Below are positions 47,501 to 57,500 of a stretch of 64,000 bases of DNA, one piece after another. This DNA comes from Nectonema munidae (Eukaryota > Nematomorpha > Nectonematoida > Nectonematidae), in NCBI GenBank assembly GCA_030549495.1, contig JAUIRK010000612.1, forward strand, positions 62,001 to 126,000. Reading direction: 5' to 3'. A program made the translations under genes and the position numbers. The first letter of the stretch is position 1. The number at the start of each line of letters is the position of its first letter. A model generated the notes under the pieces. The model had not been told where the DNA came from. It ran no database searches and saw nothing but the letters and a program-made list of their open reading frames with translations.

Positions 47501-49218
47501 GATTTTTAAGATACATCTTCCCAATTTTATTTGGCTTTTTCGAGTACTCTTTTACCTTTTCGAATCCATTTCATCTTGTTTCCATTCCATTTCATCTTGT
47601 TTGGATCATATTTAATCTTTTTCGAGTCTATTTATCTCTTTCCCATTCTATTATATTTTAGCTTTTTTCGATTCTATTATTCTTTAGATTTAGTTTTTGC
47701 TTTTTTAGATGTTTTCAATCGTAAAATTAAAGAAGAATAACAAAAAAGGATAAAAATAATGGAATATGAATTGTAAGATCGCTCTCTATACCAAGGTAAT
47801 AAATACCCTGACATCAAGTTAGTTAGCAACATCAAAGGATTCCGAGTTTTCAAGCTCTATTTGTTCAAAGGTTCCCATTTTGTTCAAATTTGAAAGGTTC
47901 CAATTTTGTTCAAAGGTCCAAGAGTTTTCAAGGGTCTATTTTGCCATAAGATAGCGGAGTATGCAAACTCTTTGATCTGATTGGATATAAATTTTGGAAT
48001 AATTATTTATTTTTAGCAAATCAAATTATGATGGAATCAAAACAGTTATTTTGAACATTTGTTAATACATTTTGACTATTCAAACGAACTGCACAAAAAT
48101 CGTAAATCTGATTGGCTAAAATTTACTTATTTCCAGCCAATCCCATATATTTAATTTTTACGGGCAAATATGTACACTTTTTATAACATTATTGATAAAA
48201 ATGGAACAGTGGCAAATTTGAATCTTATCTCCTTTTTCTAAAAGTGAGATTTTAAAGAACAAACTTTCTGTTTAATCTATTTTCTTTATTTATCTATGAA
48301 CACGAAGTTTGCCCCACGTATTTATTTACGAGCAACGACTTCTGAACATCTTATATATCTCATCATGTCAAGGAGAAATGCATTTTTAACTACAATTTGG
48401 CAATCTTTGCAAAAGCGCAGTGAATCGTAAAGCACTGAGTAAATGTTATTGTTTACATCGTTCGCGTATTCATATTCTCATTGATAAAAATGGATTTTTC
48501 AAAATTTTCTCTAAAATAATTAGACGTTTATTTTTAAAATCAATATAAAATAAAACATTTTTAATAGTTCAAAATAATTTTAAAAAATGTAAATATTTTC
48601 CTGCTACAAATTATTATCCTATACAACTAATTCGTTTATTGTCTGATGAACGTTTATTTAGAATTTATAGACACCAAAAGAATGAATTCGGAAGAAAAAT
48701 GTGAAGATTCGCTTATGCTTTTTAAAAATATTGAGTTATTAAAACAATTTTTGATTTTTTAAAAATATATAGCTTTTAAATTTTATTTTAATTCAAAGTT
48801 CATATATTTCAATAATTTCGGAAACACGTTTCTCAATTTTACCACATCTTGCACCCCCCCCCCCCTCCCCTCCATGCCAATCCCCTTCTTCAACCAGGAC
48901 TCTGGTTTGTATGCATTATAAAGTTGATGGTAATCTTCATTATTTTTCAGTCATTTCATCGTAGCAAACGTTGGCAATGAAACAGCCTCTATCTCCATAT
49001 CCTCTGAAAATCGTATGTGCAGAAATTTCACAGGAAATGTCATCTTCTCGGTAAATATGTCAGATGAAGAGCTACTGCGAAACAACTTGACTCTAGCGAT
49101 AACAAACACTTCACTGAGCCCAGGACAGATTCTTGTTTTCCAGTCTAGTTACAACTTCACTTCTGAATATATAGAAATTGCCTACAACTTCATCAAAGTA
49201 GATAATTTGGATTATTAA
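41415..49218 (+). CDS. Diverged GH13/SLC3A-type gene (maltase, rBAT or 4F2hc-like), 3' portion
   Basis: Five exons with compatible phase: 41415-41599, 42599-42680, 44106-44185, 47299-47429 and 48951-49218, ending in TAA, with AATAAA at 49297. Together about 248 residues. They follow the maltase/rBAT order: DIVINIKKFL..VMVLEVHLE where maltases have the acid/base Glu strand, YPFLN, EDKYNRKLETTKNYLAFFLPG like PDSSRL...LLFTLPG, LLFHSGDGIE like TYYGDEIG, EENIIAFMRYALLHDHFIVAN like NDDVLAFTR..FLVVLN, and a beta-sandwich end LSPGQILVF. The His of the NHD motif is missing, as in rBAT, so catalysis is doubtful. The N-terminal barrel was not located. A segment at 47170-47233 encoding FRRIYFRW resembles the family RTPFQW block but I could not join it in phase, so it is either a missed exon or an indel. 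Assignment is by remembered pattern. Confidence 0.55.
41930..42560 (+). mobile_element. LINE 3' fragment (reverse transcriptase C-terminus)
   Basis: Plus-strand frames read DSGTIIDDALKFKPQFSK, YKALIRPIIEY, then [19 protein letters not shown] in another frame, the standard end of CR1/Jockey-like ORF2. Frameshifted, 5'-truncated, inserted in an intron of the GH13-like gene about 330 bp after an exon. Related to the LINE at 21.4-23.6 kb. Confidence 0.8.
42599..42680 (+). CDS. GH13-like exon (LETTKNYLAFFLPG)
   Basis: 82 bp, acceptor CTTTTTAG, donor CCAG|GTATGA, phase 0 to 1. Encodes IKEWPTLEDKYNRKLETTKN then YLAFFLP. The FFLPG end corresponds to the conserved LLFTLPG strand of maltases and heavy-chain transport proteins. 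Confidence 0.6.
44106..44185 (+). CDS. GH13-like exon (LLFHSGDGIE)
   Basis: 80 bp, acceptor TTTTTAG, donor AAAAGA|GTAAGA, phase 1 to 0. Encodes VVKQSLEKSLLFHSGDGIE then HADSIKR. HSGDGIE sits where relatives have YYGDEIG. Confidence 0.5.
44985..45125 (+). mobile_element. tRNA-derived SINE, family B copy
   Basis: Starts GGCGTGAGTAGGGTTGGTTA, then GATGCTGGATTCGATAACTC and B-box-like GGGTTTGATCCC. Two more copies nearby, at 41255 and 45862. Confidence 0.65.
45862..45985 (+). mobile_element. tRNA-derived SINE, family B best copy
   Basis: TGGTTGGTTAGATGCTGG forms an A-box and GGGTTCGATCC a perfect B-box, about 40 bp apart. Followed by CTGCATCAAGCTTGC and a short body. The cloverleaf pairing is incomplete, so it is a SINE rather than a tRNA gene. 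Confidence 0.7.
46429..46704. mobile_element. hAT-type MITE, 276 bp
   Basis: Ends CAGTACCGGATCTACC and GGTTTAAC-complement CGAAACTG form imperfect inverted repeats, with GTAGCAG-rich subterminal blocks on both sides. The 8-bp flanks CTTGCCTC and CTTGCTTC match at 7 of 8 positions. Non-coding, in an intron of the GH13-like gene. Confidence 0.75.
47299..47429 (+). CDS. GH13-like exon (EENIIAFMRYALLHD)
   Basis: 131 bp, acceptor GCGAATAG, donor CATGA|GTATGT, phase 0 to 2. Encodes KIGEMAKIVKEIEKITKDYI, DKEIILCSYEENIIAFMRYA, LLH. The helix followed by ENIIAFMR corresponds to the start of the C-terminal beta domain of GH13 maltases. Phase joins the last exon perfectly. An in-frame stop lies immediately upstream, in the intron. 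Confidence 0.6.
48951..49218 (+). CDS. GH13-like terminal exon, stop codon
   Basis: 268 bp after a strong acceptor TATTTTTCAG. Encodes HFIVANVGNETASISISS, several NxS/T sequons, then LSPGQILVFQSS and a hydrophobic end KVDNLDY before TAA. The pattern matches the terminal beta-sandwich of GH13 maltases or rBAT. Multiple glycosylation sequons fit an extracellular protein. A poly(A) signal AATAAA follows at 49297-49302. Confidence 0.65.
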
Positions 49219-49302
49219 AAGACGCACACGTGTTTTAAGTCCTCTTGTATGATTTAAATCAACTCATTCTAGTTTTATTTGACATTTGAATCAACAAATA
49301 AA

Positions 49303-50099
49303 AATTTAACAAGTCGTTTTTCGCTTATCTTTAAAACTTTAAGCCATTCAAAATGGAAGTAGTATTTTTGGGAATCCAAGAATCAAGAAGCAGCGCCATA
49401 AAGCACAGTGGTGTCATTAGCACTTCCATTGAGCACTTGGACCCCAAAAATTTTCCCCCATGATTTTTAACTTCTAATTTTCAGTTATCAAATATTCAAG
49501 AGGTTAAAACTCTCTCTTGAATATTGAACAATTTGTCCAGATGTGCCCCCTGTTTCAAATAAGCGTTTTTTTATCTCTATACCGAAAACCTTAGACAGTG
49601 TAAAAGCAGAAGCGATCAACAAATTCTGGATTCATTTAAAAGAAAAGATGCAAAAAAATTGCCACAGCCATAAACAAATTCGAGGAAGACATCAAAGAAG
49701 ACACTTTTAAATTGTGTCTAAAATTGTGAGGCGTTGTCTCTCCAGCGCAACCTCTCGAGGCTTAAGAAAATATAACAACATATATCAAATGTTATGCTGT
49801 TTTATCTTGCTTAACAAACGTTATTATTTCAAATTAAGTTCTTTAAAAGGAGATTATTAAAAATTAAAAAATAATATTAACTTGGAAAGATTGCACCAAA
49901 GAATATTGAACCCATATATTATTCACAAGGTAAAAAATCTCAGCAATCTTTTTGCTCATGTTGGATTGATTACATTATTGCGTGTCGATTTTTTAAGAAA
50001 TTTCAATACACTTCTTAAATATCGTATTTTTTAATTGCGATATCATTTTAAGGTTTTGAAAAAATTTCTTTTCGAAGGATAACGTAGGCGGCTAACGCT
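49303..50099. other. Spacer, nothing recognised
   Basis: AT-rich, no sustained coding frame, no paired repeats noticed. Confidence 0.4.
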
Positions 50100-50107
50100 G
50101 TCTACAG

Positions 50108-51124
50108 TGGTTCTAGGAAAGAATGTCGAAATGAAAAAGTGTCGAAAAGAAAATGTATCGAAAAGATCAAATGGATAAAGGATTACAATTATACATCAAT
50201 ATAACATTAAAAACAATAAGAATTTTATAATATAAAATATGAAAATACTTTATCACTAAAAATGTATTTTAACCCATTTAAGTAATTTCATCTTCGTCTG
50301 CTTTTTCCAATGACTTTGAATATAAATCGTCTGCATTTTTTTGATATCCTCTTCTTTGAAATATTTTTTTAAAGTTTGGGGGGGGGGGTTTAAAGGGGGG
50401 GGGCCCCCCCCTTTTTTTTTTTGGGGCCCCTTTGGGGGTTTTAAAAATTTTCCCTTTTTGAAAAAAAATTTATTAAAAATTTACATTTTTTTTTTTTTTC
50501 CTTTAAAAAAAATTATATAAAAAATATAAAAAAAAAAAAAACTATCAAAGAAAATATAATACAAATATGTAATGTTGTTTTAAAGTAGTTGCACAATTTA
50601 TTCAATTACAGTGTAACACTATGATATTAACAAATAGACCAGAGTGAATCATGGGTGTGTACTTAGTGTGAAACTTGTGAATGATGCTTAGAACACAAAC
50701 TCTTGGATACCAGGTCATATTGTTGATAATGCCACCAGCCTATCGTCCTCAAGTGAAAGAAGCTAAAAGTTAAATTGTTAATCAGACAATAAAAGCAGAG
50801 AGAATGAAATTAATACAATTTTTACCCTGAATTTTGGCGGCACCCTTAAAAAATCTTACGGCATCCTTAGTGCCGCGGCACACCGGTTGGGAATCACTGT
50901 TCTAAGGTATACTAACCCAGCATTGACGTCGTATGTATCAAAAATCTTTTTTAGTCTTAGGTTAAGGGTAGCTTGAAATCCTGAAGGAAGTTAATCGGTG
51001 ACTAAATCTCTAACAGACTGAAAAATAAATGTAAATTATGATAAATAAATAAATCGATACTTTATCTTCCCCCTGTCTTTATCATTTATCATTGTCGGTT
51101 CGACACTTTGTTATTCGACATTCC
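50108..51124. mobile_element. Nested DNA element with ATGTCGAA / GTGTCGAA inverted ends
   Basis: The left end carries GAATGTCGAAATG and AGTGTCGAAAAG; the right end carries the complement (CGACACTTTG, TTCGACATTCC). Flanked by GTCTACAG on both sides (50100-50107 and 51125-51132). Inside lie a partial piggyBac MITE starting at the TTAA of 50269-50272, a homopolymer patch, and a hAT right end GGTTGGGAATCACTG finishing at 50899. Non-coding. Confidence 0.6.
50377..50545. other. Homopolymer-run patch, probable sequencing artefact
   Basis: Nearly every base is part of a run of 4-15 identical bases (G10, G9, C8, T11, GGGGCCCC and so on), unlike anything around it. It interrupts a MITE copy. Best read as a consensus error. 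Confidence 0.6.
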
Positions 51125-52163
51125 GTCTACAGTTGCTCATGAATGAACTCTCTTAAAATTATCTAAAATTTTTCATACTTCTCAAATATTTTTCAAAGTT
51201 TGTAATTTTCTCAATTTTTCCATTAAAAAAAAGTTTCACTTTTATAGAAAAATAACATAATGCAAAGAAGAAACGCTTCACTGTATACTATATATAGTGT
51301 GTGTATGCTATTCATTTTGAAAAAGATATTTAATTCTTTCTTTCAAGCATTCATGCCATTTCTCTATTAGAAATTGACTATATCTATCACTAATGAGAAA
51401 ATCATTTGGACTTTAGGGGAGGCGAATTAGCTGCTTTTCCGGTTTAGCCATATGTGCGGTTAAAATACACCAAAATTACAAACTATTAGCCATATCTTGA
51501 ATTTAAAATTATTAATTTAAGGTGTAAACTCTTTTTAAGCTTTAATTTGGGTACAATCTTTTATAAAATTTTTTAACTCAAATCCTTTTCATATTTTTTC
51601 TTTTAATAAAACTCTCAAGTTTTGGAAACAAAATCAATGCGGTATTACTGGTGGTAGCGAATTACTGATTTCCGGGTGGAGATAGACAACCCATAGTTAT
51701 ATTGACGTGTGAGTTTTTCAGCCACTTTTTTAACAATAATTTATTCTTAAATATATTTTATTTTTGCTCATCTTAAATCATATTAAATATTTAGCTTTTT
51801 TACTCCAACAAATTGGATCATTTAAAGCTAAAAAGTATTTTTAATTGTTCATTTCGTAGTTTCTTTTGTATTTTTTTAAATAAAGAACATGAAAATTCAT
51901 TTCCTCCATTTTCATTCTGAATGCGGGCGTATGCAAAAAAAGTCTGGGGAACGCTGATCTTCAAGATTGATAACTTTTTCACAATATTAAAGTTGCATTT
52001 ATCTATTTAAATTCGTGCGTCGTGTCTTTTTGGCCACTCTTTCAAAAATCTGGTAATAGATATGAATCTCTTTGTATAAAATCAACACACGCCCCGCAAG
52101 AAACCATTTTGGAAATATGAGAATGTAGAGAGAATCCAAAATGTCTTATCATTTAATTGCATT

Positions 52164-52185
52164 TGTGTGTGTGTGTGTGTGTGTG
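52164..52185. repeat. (GT)n microsatellite
   Basis: About 10 GT units in the spacer downstream of the synthetase gene. The spacer 51133-52821 otherwise shows nothing recognisable. Confidence 0.85.
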
Positions 52186-52821
52186 TTTGTGGGCTTGTGA
52201 AATAAAAAAAACTTGTTTCAAATGTAGTATCTAAGATAAAGTTACGATTTTTCCTTACTAAATATCAAGCACATGTTCATACTAAAATTTAACGGTACAG
52301 AAAATTATAACACCATCACCAAGATAACACCAAGGCTTTTTTGTTCCTGATAATTTATTGGCAGTATTGAATTTTGTGGTATCAGTCAAAGCTTTTGCGT
52401 ACGAAAAATATAGTAGATTAAAATAATAACGTTGGTTAATTGATCATCAAAAATTTTGAAGAATTTTTTGAGCATTTTACGCCAAGCTTTGCTTTTAACG
52501 CAAACCTTGTCAATATCTTTTTCTCCTTTTCAATGAGTTTTTTTTTATAAAACTTGAAGATGCTTTTCATTTTATGGGGGACACTAGTGTGATATTGGGT
52601 TTGAAATGAGCAAATGACATGTGTACGCACTTTTTACAAAAAGAGACATTAGATAGAGAGAAGATAAAAAAGGATGAATATGAAATCACGATACTTTATC
52701 AAAGTGAAGATATTGCGGAACACAGAAAAATGTTTGACTACAACAAAACATGACAAATCATAAACATCATGCATTTTCGCATATCTGAGACACGATTAAG
52801 GAATGCGATATCGTCTTATAT

Positions 52822-54774
52822 TCAAGAGACAGCATTTATCAAAGATAACAAAAGCTGTAAATTCATTTCTAGAATGCAGCAAGGCAAAGAAAATTCAAAA
52901 TTTTTCACGACATCAGGACTCAACACCCCAATATGTCCAACTTCATACAAACTCTTCGAGTCAACTGTAGAAGAGGTGATGAGTTGAATTTTGGCATACC
53001 TTTTTTCCAAAAAACTTTTAACAAGGTCTTTTTCATCCTGGTTTTCATTGCTTTGGGAAGAAGATGAAGAAGCTCCAAGTAACTTATACTGAGGGAATTT
53101 GGTATTTTCGTTGTTGAAAGTGCTAATGCCTAAAACTTGCATAATCCGATCCAAAAGACCATGAATCTTTTGAAATTCAGAAACTTTATCACAGAAGACG
53201 GCACAAAGATTTCTTTGATTAACAGCTATATCTTGTGAACCATTTGTAACCTTGAGCACAATGTCGGATATTTCAAAAAATTTGATAGGAAGGGAAGCCG
53301 CTTTATTGCAAGAGACAGTCTTCAACAAACCTGGAAGAAGAGAATTGCGGCAGACTTGAAATTCCTGAGTCTTTGGATTACTTATGCGACACACATTTGA
53401 AGGAAGCTTGTTACGACACATCTTACTTGAAGCATCACTTTCAGAGCAGAGAGTAAATGTCAATGCTTCAGTGTAAGCACAGAAACAAACTTCATAGCGT
53501 AGAAGTTCGCTAACCTTATTCAGATCAAACTGCTTGGCTTGAGTCACAACCTGCGGATAAGACAAGGGAATCCTGTTGTATCCATACGCGATTGCAATGT
53601 CCTCGATAATGTCACACAAATGCAGGATATCACTTCGAATGATGGAAACGCGCACAGTTATGAGAGTTTCTTCTGCATTTGTGACTACTTCGCGGATTGT
53701 GTAACCCATTTTCTGAAGGTAATAACAAACTTCTTGTTTGGTTAAGTCAACGCCAATCAGCTTGCTAACTTCGGAAATTGGAATTGTGTGTTCTGCTGTA
53801 TGAAGTGTGGGAAAGGAAATCACAGAAGTGTTGGATGAGCGGACGAAATTAACGTCAACAGCTTCTATACAATGTGGAGGGGAGCAGTATGAACTGAACA
53901 AACAAGTAATGCAATTCAACGCTGTGAAGCCTGCTTGCTGATTGGTTGATGTTATTTCAATCAAAATGTTTTTTGTTGTTAAGGAAATTTTCGTGTGATT
54001 TCCATTTATAACAGGGGGTAAAGAAAGAATACAATCACTCGTAGATTCATACAATACAGGACAGGCTGGTTTAGATCTTACAAGCGCAACATATGGCTTC
54101 AAATAGCTTCCTGTAGTTTCGTAGGAAGTGAATAATTCATCAGCGGTAAGTTCATTCGTTTGGTTTAAAGCTATGAAAGAGATGTCCTTGGGCGATTTGG
54201 CTGTATAATTCAAAGAGTAGTGCCCAGAGGAGTTTGGAAGAGAGTCTAAGTCGTGGGTGCCTATTGCTACAACACTACGCTTGCGTCCAATGCTGTTGTG
54301 CAACTTGTCTTGGTAATCAATGAAAGAGGCGAACACTTCTGGTGTGAAGGAGATATTTCGCAGAACTGCAGCACATATGTACGGTCTGACATTATCGACA
54401 AGATCACAGCACACATCAATCATTACACGGCTTTTTTGAGAATACGGTAGAAGTTTGTACAAGGGATGTCCGCTAAGACACTCATTGTTACTCTTACGAT
54501 GAAAAAATTGAAAGGCCAAGCAAAGTCCTTCGATGCAGAGCAAGTCATAGCGATTAGATGGAATCTCAATCTTGTACACCACCTCATCCGAAGCTTGTTC
54601 TAGAGAAAGAGTGTTCTGGAAGCATCCTTGTTCATTCGCCAGCATTTCCCTTTCAGAGGTTATGTCATCCAACTCTAGACCAAACTCGAAACACAGGTCA
54701 TTGAACTCATCGTCTGCGTAGTGGTGGCCAATTGCTTTGAAGAGATGATCTCTCTTTAGAGCTACTATCGGCAT
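52822..54774 (-). CDS. FARSB: Phenylalanine--tRNA ligase beta subunit, cytosolic
   Basis: Charges tRNA-Phe with phenylalanine as part of an alpha2-beta2 enzyme; the beta chain carries structural, tRNA-binding and editing domains. One uninterrupted 650-codon frame from ATG to stop. It opens MPIVALKRDHLFKAIG, then FEFGLELDDITSE and IPSNRYDLLCIEGL. The editing (B3/B4) domain covers about 100-285 with RKRSVVAIGTHDLDSL at 164-179. The B5 domain is about 329-400, and the catalytic-like core about 415-645 has ISNPKTQEFQV and LLPGLLKT. It closes with GVLSPDVVKNFE and a short tail. It is longer than the human protein (589 residues as I recall), mainly from a Ser/Asn/Glu-rich insert at about 567-582 and a C-terminal extension. 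No introns, in contrast to the myosin gene. No A-tail or target duplication is visible, so I treat it as functional. Its alpha partner is not in the window. Confidence 0.96.
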   Translation of the reverse strand: MPIVALKRDHLFKAIGHHYADDEFNDLCFEFGLELDDITSEREMLANEQGCFQNTLSLEQASDEVVYKIEIPSNRYDLLCIEGLCLAFQFFHRKSNNECLSGHPLYKLLPYSQKSRVMIDVCCDLVDNVRPYICAAVLRNISFTPEVFASFIDYQDKLHNSIGRKRSVVAIGTHDLDSLPNSSGHYSLNYTAKSPKDISFIALNQTNELTADELFTSYETTGSYLKPYVALVRSKPACPVLYESTSDCILSLPPVINGNHTKISLTTKNILIEITSTNQQAGFTALNCITCLFSSYCSPPHCIEAVDVNFVRSSNTSVISFPTLHTAEHTIPISEVSKLIGVDLTKQEVCYYLQKMGYTIREVVTNAEETLITVRVSIIRSDILHLCDIIEDIAIAYGYNRIPLSYPQVVTQAKQFDLNKVSELLRYEVCFCAYTEALTFTLCSESDASSKMCRNKLPSNVCRISNPKTQEFQVCRNSLLPGLLKTVSCNKAASLPIKFFEISDIVLKVTNGSQDIAVNQRNLCAVFCDKVSEFQKIHGLLDRIMQVLGISTFNNENTKFPQYKLLGASSSSSQSNENQDEKDLVKSFLEKRYAKIQLITSSTVDSKSLYEVGHIGVLSPDVVKNFEFSLPCCILEMNLQLLLSLINAVS

Positions 54775-55700
54775 TTCTGAATTCTACGAAGTATTTTATG
54801 AAGGATTCAAAGAAATGGAATTGTTGTTTATCACGATATCTGTAACAGGAGTCTTGAAAAAAGGGAATTAGCAAAATTTATACAAATTGGAATTATATTT
54901 AATAAATCATAGAGATGCACCGATCTCAATTTTTGCACGTATGCAGATTCCTATTACATTTTAAAATGTCAATACCGATGCTTATAGTAAACATATAAAT
55001 GAAGTGGTTTAAAGTAAATTCAGAAGTATAATGTCTTTATTTAAATTAAAAAATTTATAACAAATATAAAAATGAAAAAAACTGGACACTTTATCAGTCA
55101 TATTGCTAACTAATTTCAGAGAATAAAAGCCTTTTTAAAGCAAATATATATAAATGATAAAATAGTGGAAATGAGATGCAAAGAGAATGTGGATGTTGAG
55201 GATTAGCAATCTTTGGATTAAGGAGATGAGGTTAAACAATCTTTGTGTTAAGGAGAGACCAATATACTTGATAAAAAAAATTATCTCCCAAAAATTATAT
55301 TTGAATAAAGACATTTTACTTGTGAATTTACTTTTTATAATCTAATAACTTCTATATGTAAACAAAATAATCGCTCACATATGTGTCGTTCATTGCTCAA
55401 AATCATAGCGCACTAAAGTTAATCGCTCATGCGTATGACTGCGGACAAAATGGCCTAAAATTTTTGGCTAAATCAAACTTTAATTGGGTGGAATTTTTTT
55501 AGTCCATTCATTCAAATTCAACACAAACGGATTCTACCGTATATTAATAATTCTAAGAATGACAAAATCTGTTAAATGTTATTTAAATTAATTATATAAA
55601 TAAAAGTGATTAAGTAAATTGTTAATTTATCAAACACATTTTCTCAAATATGATTTTGAACTTATCAATACTGATACCCAATCAAAATCTTGCTTTTTCA
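54775..55700. other. Upstream spacer of the synthetase gene
   Basis: AT-rich. No clear TATA box or CpG cluster. Nothing else recognised. Confidence 0.4.
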
Positions 55701-57500
55701 AGTATTGATATGAGATTCGTAGAGCTATTAAAGCAGTCACTGGTATTATGTGGGAATACCAGTTCGTGCCTCTTCATAGCATTTCAAAGTTGATCGGAAA
55801 ACTAAAAAATAAAAGGATCTTGAAACTCCTGAAAACAAGTTTGAAGTGATCGAGTTTACCGATAGACTTGATGATATTTCACATTGGCCATGTAGATACC
55901 TGGTCATAATGACAATTTCAGAGGACAGAATTCCTTCTCTCTCAACGAACAGAGCCATTCTGGATCCATTGTAGGAGTAAATGAAGTTACTCGATTTTTA
56001 CGCGGTCAGCAACGGAAGGAGGAATCATTTCAGCGCCTTTAAATATCACAGGAACTGGAAACATGAAAAATGTCATTTCTGCTTATTCTTCTCCTGCGGA
56101 AACTGATGATAATTTCAAATATACGAAAAAGAGAATACTAGAGATAGTCCAGAAACTTGTCCTTCAACAAAAAGAGCAAAATTTACTATTATGTTTCCAC
56201 GACATAATGGAGATTTGGATAGGATCGATATAATAAACAAAAACCATTTATTTGCTTAATGAAATGGCTTTCAATCTTGGTCATGATGCTATTGGTGTAA
56301 ATATGAACAGAAACTCCAGCCCTGTTAAAAAGAGCAAAGAAGCGAGTCTCAGCAGCAAAAAATCTTCGATCTGAGTTTCAGCATCAGTTCTATTAATTCT
56401 TCACGGGGATAGTAAGTTGAAGGAAGTTCTAGAATCCCATGAACTTTTGCTAATACTTACCGCTGGCCCCGGGGTAAAACACATGCTGAGTGTTCCAAAA
56501 TTAACTTTAGGAATTGGTTAAGAACGGATCTCGTTTATAATGCGGTGCTTGACAAAATGGAAAATAGGTCAGATAGTACCACTATGTTTTGAAAAGACAG
56601 CATCAGACACTAGCAGTTATTCAAGTTATTTTACTTTAATCGAGCAGAGACTGCTAACGGATCACCTCTTTTTTGATTTAACTGTTGAATATACTTAGTG
56701 GCACCATTTCGTGTAACGTACACACTTAGAAATGAAACAATAAAAGAATGAATACTGAGAATTTCTCTGCCTCCCAATAATATTTCTTAGAGATATTCCA
56801 ACACGGGGAGTTTATTTCCACCTGGCTGCAATGCATTGAGTACGCTGAATATATAAAGTGATTTATACTATCAAGATGTGGCTGTATCAAGGAAAATTCA
56901 AAATGACGACTAAGCGAATTCTTGTTCTGGGCAAATTTTCTGTTCTGATTTATATGAAAAATGCCAGGCAGCAGCGCCTTATGCTTTTGAATGATTTCAA
57001 ACTCGTTAAAAAACTCCTCCCGAATATACGCAGAGTGATCGCTTTTGCAAAGAACAGTTTTTGGCATGTCGAAAGAATTGGTCGGTTTGACAGGATTTGG
57101 TCCACAATTGGGAAATGAATCTAGAAAGATACTAGCTATAATGAAAGGTCTAGACTTTCATTTCTTCGAGCCAAAATACCTAGTGTAAAGTCTGACCGTT
57201 TAGCAAACAAGGCCTGATGCAGTTCAAAACTACTGTTTCAGATTCTCAGAATGGGAGAAACAGTGTTCTTGAAAGATCTGTAGGAAGATGATGACCATTT
57301 TAAACATGCTTTAAAAGTGGTAAACACCTTCGTAATCGCTAATGACAGGGGTAACAGAGGTGTAGCTCTTATCCATGATCTAACAAAAATGAGATTCTTG
57401 AAGTTATCTGTGAAAACACGGATCATTATTTCAAAATTATACTGAAAAAGCCCTATTGTATCTAACACCTCCGCATTGCGTAGATATTAGACATTCAAAG
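55700..57500 (+). pseudogene. Decayed transposase, DDE-type family, near full length
   Basis: Plus-strand pieces in shifting frames: YQFVPLHSISKLIG, then VSASVLLILHGDSKLKEVLE, AGPGVKHMLSVPKLTLGIG, FEKTASDTSSYSS, and near 57.3 kb VFLKDL, HALKVVNTFVIANDRGNRGV and ALIHDL. The order matches the transposase family also seen at 60.9-61.3 kb (LLHWRGKLLPTL...FDTTSLNTG) and 34.1-34.6 kb (ERAVKLM end). Many stops and frameshifts, so old and inactive. Terminal repeats not found. Confidence 0.5.
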
